DNA of 64,000 bases, from assembly GCA_041484525.1 (NCBI GenBank), contig JBGPHT010000006.1:1-64000 (forward strand). Direction: 5' to 3'. The position numbers and the translations under genes are program-made. The notes under the pieces were generated by a model, which was not told the DNA's origin, made no database searches, and saw only the letters and a program-made list of their open reading frames with translations. The stretch is from JBGPHT01 sp041484525 (GTDB lineage Bacteria; Acidobacteriota; Terriglobia; Bryobacterales; Bryobacteraceae). Shown piece by piece: positions 6,528 to 12,379 of the stretch. Numbering within the stretch: the first letter of the stretch is position 1; the number at the start of each line of letters is the position of its first letter.

Positions 6528-6681
6528 TTGCCGCCCTGGCGCGAAGCGCCAGGGGCGGGGGCGCCCCAGCCGAAGGCGCGGGGCAGACGGGACCGGAGGC
6601 GGCGGCTGGCTGTGTGAGTTGCGCGGGGGCGGCGGGGCCTGAGTGAATGCTTCTCCACCGGATGCGTTTGGCGGCCGGCGC
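6528..6681 (+). repeat. Duplicated hairpin-rich element, copy 2
   Basis: Counterpart of 548-700. It starts with a perfect 9 bp stem (CCCTGGCGC / GCGCCAGGG) with loop GAA that copy 1 does not preserve. It then has the shared GGGGCG-GGGG-CGCCCC hairpin, a small GCC-GAA-GGC hairpin (GC-GCA-GC in copy 1), and the shared GCGCGGGGCAGACGGG and ACCGGATGC-TTTGGCGGC blocks. Paired bases differ between copies while pairing is kept, which suggests structure rather than coding. Confidence 0.6.
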
Positions 6682-6740
6682 GGTGCTGCCGCTGCGTGGC
6701 GTGCTGTCCGTCGCCGGCCTGGCTGCGGGGTGGATCCGCC

Positions 6741-6944
6741 TTACGCCGTGAAGATGCTGAGCAGCGTGGCGCCGGGGCGGGAGCCCTTGCCGGTGCGGCG
6801 GGCGGCGTCAAGAAGTTGCTTGAGCTCGGCGAGCGTGAGCGTCTCGACGGGCTTGGCGAAGAGGGTGGTGATTCGCGCGGCCGTGGCGTGCGGCGCGGCG
6901 CCCACGGTGGCGGTGGCGGAGTTGGTAACGGCGACGGCTGGCAT
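6741..6944 (-). CDS. Small hypothetical protein
   Basis: 67 residues. The second half is protein-like (ARITTLFAKPVETLTLAELK, then QLLDAARRTGKG), a helix pair of the sort seen in short phage proteins. ATG start, TAA stop. It follows the Cys-rich mini-protein gene by 45 bases. Function unknown. Confidence 0.5.
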   Translation of the reverse strand: MPAVAVTNSATATVGAAPHATAARITTLFAKPVETLTLAELKQLLDAARRTGKGSRPGATLLSIFTA

Positions 6945-6989
6945 GGGTTCAGCTTAGCGCTGCCGCGGCCTGGCTGCGCGGCCGTTTCA

Positions 6990-7178
6990 TCAGCCGGGCC
7001 GGCGCGGGTCTACTGGCATGTTGGGCGGCGCCTGCGTGCGGCAGGTCCAGCAGCGGTTATCGGAGCCGCGCTTGGCGGCGCACGCCTGGCAGATGGGACA
7101 GCCGCACTTCGGGCAGCGGCCGGCCGGGCCGTACACGGCGGCGCTGCAGCCGCAGTACTCGGGCTTGGTGAGTGGCAT
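6990..7178 (-). CDS. Cys-rich zinc-ribbon-like mini-protein
   Basis: 62 residues with ten cysteines: CGC, then CPKCGCPICQAC, then CWTC, enough for two zinc sites. The ATG start overlaps the stop of the upstream virion-like gene as TGATG, which fixes the start although the frame is open further upstream. Such mini zinc ribbons are common in phages and usually bind nucleic acid or act as adaptors; the role here is not known. Confidence 0.65.
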   Translation of the reverse strand: MPLTKPEYCGCSAAVYGPAGRCPKCGCPICQACAAKRGSDNRCWTCRTQAPPNMPVDPRRPG

Positions 7179-7558
7179 CAGGAAAGCAGCGCGGCGCGTA
7201 GCGTGAGCGATGGTGTGGTGCCTTCGAGCTTCACCACGTTGGCGCGGATTTTCGCTGAGGCGATGCCGACGCGTGCGGGGGTCTGGTATGCGCGCCACTG
7301 CAGGGTGATCCGCGCGGCCGGTACCACGGTGCCGCCGATGGTGATTTCTACGACCGGAATGGCGGCGGCGAAGGCGTCGACGCTGTCCTCGAGGACGATG
7401 CGGGCGGCGGGGATGAGGGCGGCGGCCTTGAGCTCGATGATGTCGATCAGGAAACCGTAGTCAAGGAGCGCGGGTGAGATGTCGAGACCCGTGGTGGGCG
7501 TCACGGCGCCAACGGCTGTCACAGTCTGTGCGCCGGTGGTGATGTTGGTTTGTATCAC
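7178..7558 (-). CDS. Virion-like structural small protein
   Basis: 126 residues from a GTG at 7558 with GGAG four bases upstream; a TTG at 7582 is an alternative but collides with the divergent XRE gene. Beta-rich sequence with Ala/Val/Ile strands (AALIPAARIVLEDSVDAFAA, then VVEITIGGTVVPAARITLQW) suggests a coat or tail-type beta-sandwich. No family recognised. Its stop overlaps the start of the Cys-rich gene. Confidence 0.5.
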   Translation of the reverse strand: MIQTNITTGAQTVTAVGAVTPTTGLDISPALLDYGFLIDIIELKAAALIPAARIVLEDSVDAFAAAIPVVEITIGGTVVPAARITLQWRAYQTPARVGIASAKIRANVVKLEGTTPSLTLRAALLS

Positions 7559-7581
7559 GGCTCCAACTGTAGCGTGCTGCA

Positions 7582-7850
7582 ATGTGGGGGATGGTAGAAG
7601 GGCGGGCGGAGCGGTTTGGGCGGGTGATGGCGGCGCGGCGATCGCGGCCGGTGGCGGCGCTGGTGTCGCGCCTGCGGGCGGCGGTCCGCGTGCGCCTGGC
7701 GTCGGGCTGGACGCAGGCGCGGTTGGCCGCGTCGGTGGGCTGAGCCAGCCGCAACTGAGTAACTGGCTGCGCGGCGTGCGGGGCCTGAGCGCGGCGGCGC
7801 TGGATCGCGTGGCGGTGTTCCTCGAGGTGGAAGTGTCGCCAGCGGCGTGA
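7582..7850 (+). pseudogene. XRE-family regulator split by a -1 frameshift
   Basis: The first frame (ATG at 7591, or 7582) reads 50 residues ending VRVRLASGWTQARLAASVG and meets TGA at 7741. The -1 frame continues as LSQPQLSNWLRGVRGLSAAA and ends LDRVAVFLEV, stopping at 7850. Together they make one complete helix-turn-helix of the XRE/HTH_3 family of about 88 residues, which shows the split lies at GTGGGC (7735-7740). It is divergent from the virion-like gene and convergent with 7856-8062. Either a recent indel, a sequence error or a programmed frameshift. It is the best candidate regulator of this block. Confidence 0.7.
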
Positions 7851-7860
7851 GTGGCCTACA
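7848..7860 (+). repeat. Boundary motif copy 16, supplies stops on both strands
   Basis: Exact TGAGTGGCCTACA. Its TGA ends the plus-strand XRE gene and its CTA is the TAG stop of the convergent minus-strand gene 7856-8062. Confidence 0.85.
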
Positions 7861-8062
7861 GCTTGGGCTTCGGACGCGCCGGGCGAAGGGTGACGTTCAG
7901 TGTGGCGCCGGCGAGCTCGTAGCCGGGTTCGCAGCGGAACGTGAGCTGCTGCGCGTTGTCTATGGTGATCACCGCGGCCAGGCGGTCGTCGCCGTCGAGG
8001 ACGCGGATCGGCCGGCCTGGCTGCGCGAGGAGGTCCTGGGGTTTGAGGCGCCGCGGTTTCAT
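7856..8062 (-). CDS. Small beta-rich protein, paralogue of upstream gene
   Basis: 68 residues from the ATG that overlaps the upstream stop as ATGA. The second half (DNAQQLTFRCEPGYELAGAT) resembles the C-terminal part of the upstream gene (GGLHLVCEPGFEPVDLAIE), so the two are paralogues. Function unknown. Its stop lies in a boundary motif. Confidence 0.6.
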   Translation of the reverse strand: MKPRRLKPQDLLAQPGRPIRVLDGDDRLAAVITIDNAQQLTFRCEPGYELAGATLNVTLRPARPKPKL

Positions 8063-8367
8063 TGGCGGTGTAGTCCGATCTGCACGCCGTAGGGCTGCTG
8101 CGGTTCGATTGCCAGATCCACGGGCTCGAAGCCTGGCTCGCAGACGAGGTGCAGGCCGCCACGCTGGCCGTAGATGGTGGCGACGTGCCGTTCGGCGTCC
8201 CACACTTCGATGGCGGTGCGGCCTTGGATGGTCGATGCGGACGGCGGCTTGAAATACATGCGGTGCTCCTCTTCCTTTCGGAATTCGCGGCCGATGGCGG
8301 CTACCAGGGCGGCGAGGACGATGGCGACAGTGGACGCGGCGAGGAGGGCGGTGAATGGATCGATCAC
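8059..8367 (-). CDS. Small protein with one membrane helix and CEPG domain
   Basis: 102 residues from a GTG overlapping the upstream TGA as GTGA. The N-terminus (FTALLAASTVAIVLAALVAA) is one membrane helix, then a charged KEEEHR, then a soluble part with LVCEPGFEPVDL shared with the downstream paralogue. An internal ATG at 8260 with a strong AGGAG site could make the soluble domain alone, so two products from one frame are possible. Function unknown. Confidence 0.55.
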   Translation of the reverse strand: MIDPFTALLAASTVAIVLAALVAAIGREFRKEEEHRMYFKPPSASTIQGRTAIEVWDAERHVATIYGQRGGLHLVCEPGFEPVDLAIEPQQPYGVQIGLHRQ

Positions 8368-8678
8368 GGGCGGACCTCGAAGGTGCCTTGCAGGTCGGTG
8401 GTGATGGTGAGCTCGTTGGCGTGCAGGTCGCGCCAGCCGCCGCGGCCGTTGCCGAGCGCGAAAAACGAAAGTGTGTCGCCGGCGTACGGGTGCTCGATGA
8501 GGGCGATTTGTTGCACGCCCCATACCTGCAGGATCTCGCGGACCTGGCCGGCGTCGAAGCTGTCGATCGGCGGCAGCTCGCGCGGCGCGGCGACGTGCAG
8601 CACCCGGCCGCGGACTTCGCCGGCGGCGCCGGATACGATCACCGCTTGGCCGGTGTGTAGGCTACTCAGGCTGGTCAT
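8364..8678 (-). CDS. Hypothetical protein starting within boundary motif
   Basis: 104 residues with an AAAGGAG ribosome site. The first residues MTSLSSLH are encoded by an inverted boundary motif; the rest is beta-rich (GQAVIVSGAAGEVRGRVLHV) with a mixed C-terminal half ending TTDLQGTFEVRP. The frame is open upstream to a second ATG at 8795 that encodes nearly the same beginning, MKSLSSLH, so a longer product is conceivable. No family recognised. Confidence 0.55.
   Translation of the reverse strand: MTSLSSLHTGQAVIVSGAAGEVRGRVLHVAAPRELPPIDSFDAGQVREILQVWGVQQIALIEHPYAGDTLSFFALGNGRGGWRDLHANELTITTDLQGTFEVRP
8656..8668 (-). repeat. Boundary motif copy 17 (inverted, coding)
   Basis: TGTAGGCTACTCA; on the coding strand it encodes the SLSSLH start of gene 8364-8678. 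Confidence 0.75.
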
Positions 8679-8795
8679 GACGGCGTGCTCCTTTGCTTCA
8701 CACTTCATCCCGAATAGACCGTCTCCCATGCATATGCAACCCGCGCGAATCCGGTAGAGCGAGCGGCAGCGGTGTAGGCTACTCAGGCTTTTCAT
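8679..8795 (-). CDS. Possible leader or 5' extension of gene 8364-8678
   Basis: ATG at 8795 overlaps the stop of the previous gene as ATGA and reads in frame, without a stop, into gene 8364-8678. The 39 codons (MKSLSSLHRCRSLYR and onward) repeat the same motif-encoded start, then look non-conserved. It may be a duplicated start region or simply a leader. Confidence 0.3.
8773..8785 (-). repeat. Boundary motif copy 18 (inverted, coding)
   Basis: TGTAGGCTACTCA, identical to copy 17, directly after the ATG at 8795. Confidence 0.75.
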
Positions 8796-9031
8796 TGCGG
8801 GTCCCCATGTAGATTGAGGCGCAGGGAGAAGGGCTCGCCCATCCACGTGAGCATGATGCCGCCGCCCGGGTCGGCATCGCCGAGGACCAGGCGCAGGCCT
8901 TCCGGTGTCGAGTGGATGAAGCCGATTTGTTCGGCGCCGTTCCATATTTCGACTTCACCGGTTGGTGATAGTTTGAACTCGAGCGGAGAGGCGGCGCTCC
9001 ACGCATTGGGGGCTCGTACAGGTCCCTTCAT
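8792..9031 (-). CDS. Small beta-rich hypothetical protein
   Basis: 79 residues. A strong CAGGAGA site lies eight bases before the ATG, although the first 26 codons overlap the last codons of the replication-like gene in another frame. Readable content: LEFKLSPTGEVEIWNGAEQI, then GLRLVLGDADPGG and a beta-rich end. No family recognised; perhaps a small virion or accessory protein. Confidence 0.55.
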   Translation of the reverse strand: MKGPVRAPNAWSAASPLEFKLSPTGEVEIWNGAEQIGFIHSTPEGLRLVLGDADPGGGIMLTWMGEPFSLRLNLHGDPQ

Positions 9032-10082
9032 AGACGGTCTCCTGGTTGCAGATTGGGCACTGGGAAAATTGTGGCTCAGCCTGGGGCGGCGGCAGCATCG
9101 CTGGTTGAGCTTCGGCGCGCTGGCTGTCTTCGCGATAGCGGCGGCGCTCCTGCTCGCTTGCGTGGATGGCTAGCGTCCGGTGGTTGTTGCGCATCCAGGG
9201 GATGAGGTCTTCAGCGGCGGCTTTGACGAGCAGCTGCGGGCTGGTGATCGGATAGTTGGCGGCGCGCTTGGCGGCGAACCACTCGGCGATCCACCAGCAG
9301 AGTGGTTCCAAACCGAGGCCGAGGCGCTTGGCGATCGCAAGGAGCCGGCCCGGGATGGCGTCGGCTGGTTTGAGCGGCCGGCCGTAGGCGGCTTCGATGG
9401 CGGCCGCGACTTCGCCGGCCGTGGTTCTGTCGTTTTGCTTAGATGGAAAAGTGGGTGGGTCTGGGCTCGCGGCGGCCACGGCGGCCGACGGCGGCTCGGC
9501 GGCCTCGGGCGCGCGCGACTCACTCACTACTGTAAAGGAGCTACTACTCACTACTGTATCTCCCACTCTGGGAGAAGCCCTTCTCCCACTCTGGGAGAAG
9601 GCTTCTTCCGCTGTGGGAGAAGCCCTTCTCCCATTCTGGGAGAAGGGGAATCCCTGAGTTTGGCGGTCGCGGCTGTGCCGCGGTACTGGTGTTTGCTCCT
9701 GCCAATCGGTGATGGCGGCGCGGATCGCAAGCCAGTCCGGCGCATATTCGGTGGCAGCGTGGCCGCCCTTCATGGTGGTGCGCTGCTGCTTCGTGATGAG
9801 TCCGGCGCTGAGCAGCGTGGCGTTCGATCGGTGGTAGGTGCCAGCGCCGACGCCGGCGGGTCCGCGTATCCACTTGCGGAGTTCCGTGGAGTAGATGCCA
9901 GCGGTTGCCTGGCTCTCGCTGTGCTGGTCACTCTGCCAGCCGTAGGCGGTGGAACGTTCGATGTGCCATAGCAGCACTGTGGTTTTGATGGGTCCCCAGA
10001 TGCCTGGTCCGTACCGGATGACGTCGAGGATGGCTGTAAAGTTTGAGGAGTAGCCTGCGGGGGCCGTGCGTTGCGTTCCCAT
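8955..10082 (-). CDS. Probable phage-type replication initiation protein
   Basis: 375 residues from an ATG preceded by AAAGGTG (the frame is open 20 codons further). N-terminal residues ~1-110 have the pattern of a winged-helix replication domain (ILDVIRYGPGIWGPIKTTVL, then STELRKWIRG). A low-complexity linker includes hairpin-encoded repeats FSQNGRRASP and FSQSGRRASP. A helical domain follows (RLLAIAKRLGLGLEPLCWWI), then a C-terminal zinc ribbon with CPIC and CTSPQC. This layout fits replisome organisers or DnaD-like phage replication proteins; the assignment is by architecture, not a close match. Confidence 0.55.
   Translation of the reverse strand: MGTQRTAPAGYSSNFTAILDVIRYGPGIWGPIKTTVLLWHIERSTAYGWQSDQHSESQATAGIYSTELRKWIRGPAGVGAGTYHRSNATLLSAGLITKQQRTTMKGGHAATEYAPDWLAIRAAITDWQEQTPVPRHSRDRQTQGFPFSQNGRRASPTAEEAFSQSGRRASPRVGDTVVSSSSFTVVSESRAPEAAEPPSAAVAAASPDPPTFPSKQNDRTTAGEVAAAIEAAYGRPLKPADAIPGRLLAIAKRLGLGLEPLCWWIAEWFAAKRAANYPITSPQLLVKAAAEDLIPWMRNNHRTLAIHASEQERRRYREDSQRAEAQPAMLPPPQAEPQFSQCPICNQETVYEGTCTSPQCVERRLSARVQTITNR
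9559..9648. repeat. Cluster of CTTCTCCC hairpins inside a gene
   Basis: Alternating TTCTCCCA and TGGGAGAA units form at least three adjacent palindromes with 2-4 base loops. They sit inside the linker of the replication-like gene and are translated as repeats FSQ(N/S)GRRASP. The units resemble REP-type palindromes. Confidence 0.7.
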
Positions 10083-10142
10083 GCTGCACCTTTCGTCGTT
10101 GCTGGCGATTCGGGTGGTGTGGCAGAATAAGAACTGCAACAC

Positions 10143-10264
10143 CGCCTTTGTTGCGCTCCGGCGCCGCTTCTCTCCCGGGCAAGGTGATCAGCGGTGATGG
10201 AGTTTGACCGCCTGGGCGGTGGTGACCGAGGTCGCATGGGAGCCGAGCTATAATAGCGGCTTCC
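10143..10264. other. Boundary between accessory block and chromosomal operon
   Basis: Spacer between the divergently oriented replication-like gene and fabZ. It contains a perfect -10 hexamer TATAAT at 10249-10254. No tRNA or obvious attachment-site duplication is visible here. Confidence 0.5.
10249..10254 (+). promoter_or_regulatory. Candidate -10 box for fabZ operon
   Basis: TATAAT ten bases before the fabZ ATG. A -35 at the usual distance is weak. If used, the transcript would be almost leaderless. Confidence 0.35.
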
Positions 10265-10729
10265 ATGCCGACTTTGGATATCAACGAAATACGTGCGATT
10301 CTGCCGCATCGCTACCCCTTTCTGCTAGTGGACCGCATCGTCGAAATGGAACCCGAGCGCATCGTCGGGATCAAGAACGTCACGCTGAACGAGCCGTTCT
10401 TCACCGGTCATTTCCCCGATTTTCCCGTGATGCCGGGCGTGCTGATTGTGGAAGCCATGGCCCAGACCGCGGGCGTGCTGGTGCTGAGCACTATTCCGGA
10501 TCGCGAGCAGAAACTGGTGCTGCTGGTGGCGATCGAAAACGCGCGCTTCCGCCGCCCCGTGGTGCCGGGCGACACGCTGCGGATCGAGATGCGGCTGCTC
10601 AAGCGCAAGGCCAGCGTGGCAAAAATGGCAGGGCAGGCCACGGTCGACGGAGTGGTGGTGGCCGAGGCCGAAATGATGTGCAAGCTCGCCGATAAGGAAG
10701 AGAAGCCGCCCGCCACCACCAGCGCCTAG
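10265..10729 (+). CDS. fabZ: 3-hydroxyacyl-ACP dehydratase FabZ
   Basis: Dehydrates 3-hydroxyacyl-ACP in type II fatty acid synthesis, in the cytoplasm. 154 residues, normal for the family. Hot-dog fold markers are present: HRYPFLLVDRI near the start, GHFPDFPVMPGVLIVEAMAQ at 48-67, with the catalytic His at 49 and Glu at 63. First gene of a lipid A operon; lpxA starts two bases after its stop. This coupling fits the supply of 3-hydroxyacyl chains to LpxA and to fatty acid synthesis. Confidence 0.97.
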   Translation: MPTLDINEIRAILPHRYPFLLVDRIVEMEPERIVGIKNVTLNEPFFTGHFPDFPVMPGVLIVEAMAQTAGVLVLSTIPDREQKLVLLVAIENARFRRPVVPGDTLRIEMRLLKRKASVAKMAGQATVDGVVVAEAEMMCKLADKEEKPPATTSA

Positions 10730-10731
10730 CG

Positions 10732-11508
10732 ATGCCGATTCACCCCACCGCTATCGTGGACCCGCAGGCGCGGATCGCCGCGAGCGCCGAGATCGGTCCC
10801 TACTCGATCGTGGGCGCGGAAGTCGAAATCGGCGCCGGCACGCGCCTGATGGCCCACGTCTACCTCGAAGGTCCGGCGTGGATCGGCGCGGACAACCTGT
10901 TCTACCCTTACTGTTCGGTCGGCGCGGCCTCGCAGGATCTGAAGTATCGCGGCGAGCGCGCCGAGACGCGCATCGGCGACCGCAACCGCATCCGCGAGTT
11001 TGTCACCATCCACCGCGGCACCGAGGGCGGAGGCCGCGTGACGCGCATCGGCAGCGACAACCTCCTCATGGTCTATTCCCACGTGGCGCACGACGTCAGC
11101 ATCGGGGACCATGTGATTCTGGGCAACAGCGTCGGTCTCGCCGGCCACGTGACGATCGAAGACTGGGCGGACCTCAGCCCGTACAGCGGCGTGCACCAGT
11201 TCTGCCGCATCGGGCGCCACGCCTTCATCGGCCCGTACAGCATCATCAAGCAGGACGTGCTGCCGTACTCGCTGACCAGCAACAAACCGGAGGTCGGGGT
11301 CTTCGGCGCCAACAGCATTGGGCTCGAACGCCGCGGGTTCGAGAAGGGCTCGATCGAGGCGCTGCAGACGGCGTTCCGGCTGCTGACCCGTTCGCAGCTC
11401 AACACCGCGCAAGCCATCGAGCGCATTCGCGCCGAGGTGCCGCCATGCACGGAAGTGGACGAGCTGATCGAGTTCATCCGCGCCTCCACCCGCGGCGTGA
11501 TCAAGTAA
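10732..11508 (+). CDS. lpxA: Acyl-ACP--UDP-N-acetylglucosamine O-acyltransferase LpxA
   Basis: First step of lipid A synthesis: transfers a 3-hydroxyacyl chain from ACP to UDP-GlcNAc. 258 residues, close to the usual ~260. Left-handed beta-helix hexapeptide repeats run from HPTAIVDPQARI to about residue 185, followed by a helical C-terminus. His120 in SHVAHDV matches the catalytic histidine (His125 in E. coli). Placed between fabZ and lpxI. The neighbouring dehydrogenase raises the option that the substrate is the 3-amino sugar; this cannot be decided from the sequence alone. Confidence 0.96.
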   Translation: MPIHPTAIVDPQARIAASAEIGPYSIVGAEVEIGAGTRLMAHVYLEGPAWIGADNLFYPYCSVGAASQDLKYRGERAETRIGDRNRIREFVTIHRGTEGGGRVTRIGSDNLLMVYSHVAHDVSIGDHVILGNSVGLAGHVTIEDWADLSPYSGVHQFCRIGRHAFIGPYSIIKQDVLPYSLTSNKPEVGVFGANSIGLERRGFEKGSIEALQTAFRLLTRSQLNTAQAIERIRAEVPPCTEVDELIEFIRASTRGVIK

Positions 11509-11509
11509 C

Positions 11510-12346
11510 ATGCGCTACGGACTGATCGCGGGCAATGGGCGGTTTCCGGTGCTGGCGCTCGAGACGGCACAGCGGCTGGGGCACGACGTCACCGTCATCG
11601 CGATCCAGGAGGAGGCCTCGCGCGACGTGGAATCGCTGGCGCCGCGCTGCCACTGGATTTCACTGGGGCAGCTCAGCAAACTGATCGATATCTGCCGGCA
11701 GGAAGGCATCACCGAGGTGGTGATGTGCGGCCAGGTGAAGCACGCCAAGATCTTCTCGTCGATCGTTCCCGACTGGCGCCTGGTGAAGCTGCTGGCCACG
11801 CTCCCGTCGAAGAATACCGACGGCCTGATCGGCGGCGTCATCAAGATTCTGGAAGCCGAGGGCATCCACCTGCGCGACTCCACATTCCTGTTGAAGCCCT
11901 TGCTCGCGAGCCCGGGCGCCATGACGCGCCGCAAGCCGGATAAAGATGAGACCGTCGACATCGAATACGGCCGCCGCGTGGCGAATGCGCTGGCTGGTTT
12001 CGACGTGGGCCAGAGCGTCGCCATCTGCGAGCGGGCCTGCGTGGCCGTCGAAGCGATGGAGGGCACGGACGCCATGCTGCGGCGCGCCGCGACCCTGGTC
12101 AACGGGCGCCGGTTGACGCTGGTGAAAGTGGCGCGGCGCCGCGAGCATCTGTTGTTCGATGTACCCGTGGTAGGGTCCGCCACCATCCCCGTGATGCGGG
12201 AGACGGGAACCACCGCGCTGGCAGTGGAAGCGGGACGAACGTTGATGCTGGACCGGGAGAAGATGATCGAAGCCGCCAACGACGCGGGGATCGCGATACT
12301 GGGGCTGGAGGAGTTTCGGGGACAGGCTACACAACCTCGAAACTAG
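11510..12346 (+). CDS. lpxI: UDP-2,3-diacylglucosamine pyrophosphatase LpxI
   Basis: Hydrolyses UDP-2,3-diacylglucosamine to lipid X, replacing LpxH in many non-enterobacterial Gram-negatives. 278 residues; starts MRYGLIAGNGRFPVLALETA and contains TEVVMCGQVKHAKIF and KPDKDETVDIEYG, typical of this family (formerly DUF1009). Begins one base after lpxA. Odd feature: its last nine residues, RGQATQPRN, are encoded by the left arm of a REP-like palindrome, so the native C-terminus has probably been replaced or extended. Confidence 0.93.
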   Translation: MRYGLIAGNGRFPVLALETAQRLGHDVTVIAIQEEASRDVESLAPRCHWISLGQLSKLIDICRQEGITEVVMCGQVKHAKIFSSIVPDWRLVKLLATLPSKNTDGLIGGVIKILEAEGIHLRDSTFLLKPLLASPGAMTRRKPDKDETVDIEYGRRVANALAGFDVGQSVAICERACVAVEAMEGTDAMLRRAATLVNGRRLTLVKVARRREHLLFDVPVVGSATIPVMRETGTTALAVEAGRTLMLDREKMIEAANDAGIAILGLEEFRGQATQPRN

Positions 12347-12374
12347 TTTCGAGGTTGTGTAGCCTGTCCCCGAA
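12315..12374. repeat. 60 bp perfect palindrome of the REP-like family
   Basis: Two 30-base arms, starting TTCGGGGACAGG and meeting at ACTAGT, with no loop. The arms are the same 'B-type' unit found singly at 29130 and 51393. It forms the 3' end of lpxI and ends six bases before the next ATG. Confidence 0.9.
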
Positions 12375-12379
12375 TTAGA

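Noticed and set aside
9559..9648. CRISPR-like short repeats
   Set aside because: Units are adjacent palindromes of unequal length without unique spacers; they are hairpin repeats.
10143..10264. Attachment site or tRNA at the right end of the accessory block
   Set aside because: No tRNA fold and no direct repeat matching the left side of the window; the left end is outside the window.
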